From an uncultured Prevotellaceae bacterium (GTDB lineage Bacteria > Bacteroidota > Bacteroidia > Bacteroidales > Bacteroidaceae): a DNA stretch of 64,000 bases. A program made the translations under genes and the position numbers. Location: NCBI GenBank assembly GCA_902778535.1, contig CACYYG010000016.1, positions 178,049 to 242,048 on the forward strand, read 5' to 3'. This document shows positions 63,844 to 64,000 of the stretch, one piece after another. A model generated the notes under the pieces. The model searched no databases and was not told the DNA's origin. It saw only the letters and a program-made list of their open reading frames with translations. Position 1 is the first letter of the stretch. Every line of letters begins with the position of its first letter.

Positions 63844-64000
63844 GCCTAGATTATTCATGGAAATTTTGTTGAACAGCGTAAGTTGTTCTTTTAACACGAA
63901 TTTTTTCATTAATATGCAAAAAATAAGTTGGTAAGGTTTTTAATGAAACGAATGAGAATAATGAGATTAATTTTGGCCACGAATGAGAATAATAATTATT

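Overview
The window looks like a chromosomal segment of a Prevotella-type Bacteroidota (Bacteroidales, Prevotellaceae sensu lato). The reasons are Bacteroidota-specific families (type III glutamine synthetase, DUF4270, DUF5687, DUF4890, Mfa1/FimB-like lipoproteins), type IX secretion (T9SS) C-terminal sorting domains, a fused SecDF, and many promoters of the Bacteroidota type (TTTG, about 19 nt, TAnnTTTG) with no Shine-Dalgarno pattern. I saw no rRNA, tRNA, intact transposase, CRISPR array or SusC/SusD pair.

Layout. 1-3.5 kb (minus): a GT5-like half glycogen synthase, a DUF4270 lipoprotein, a 43-aa protein and the start of glnA (type III), which runs off the left edge. 3.7-5 kb (plus): panC-panD. 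4.9-10 kb (minus): argS, RNase H, malic enzyme-PTA and folK, read as one cluster. 10.3-15.7 kb (plus): LolA-like protein, DUF5687 membrane protein, mini T9SS protein and pectate lyase, facing a GH43-like gene. 17.2-26.7 kb (plus): two tandem giant paralogous lipoproteins with an HExxH...E motif, then an endonuclease/phosphatase-GH92 fusion. 26.7-28.2 kb and 41-42.3 kb (minus): a UDG-like protein, a TIGR03915-type protein and a TIGR03916-type radical SAM protein. These form a DNA-metabolism set interrupted by a 28.9-40.9 kb block of an Mfa1-like lipoprotein, a FimB/Mfa2-like lipoprotein and a 2936-aa T9SS protein. 42.4-45.5 kb: two GH43 genes. 45.7-60 kb: thrS, a DUF4890 protein, a T9SS protein, an ATPase plus DUF4435 (PARIS/OLD-like) pair, a lipoprotein, a 5'-nucleotidase-like protein, secDF and a GH28. 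60.1-64 kb: a small peptide gene, a frameshifted T9SS surface protein, a probable structured RNA and a broken small ORF.

Functionally, housekeeping genes (amino-acid, cofactor and translation genes, secDF) alternate with secreted enzymes for pectin and arabinan (PL1, GH28, GH43 x3) and N-glycan mannose (GH92), and with surface display modules.

The intergenic DNA is unusually structured. It holds a 22-bp-period palindromic repeat family in three copies, about 84-bp tandem repeats that multiply complete promoters upstream of two unrelated genes (thrS and the GH28), several long palindromes, and a palindromic element inserted in frame inside argS.
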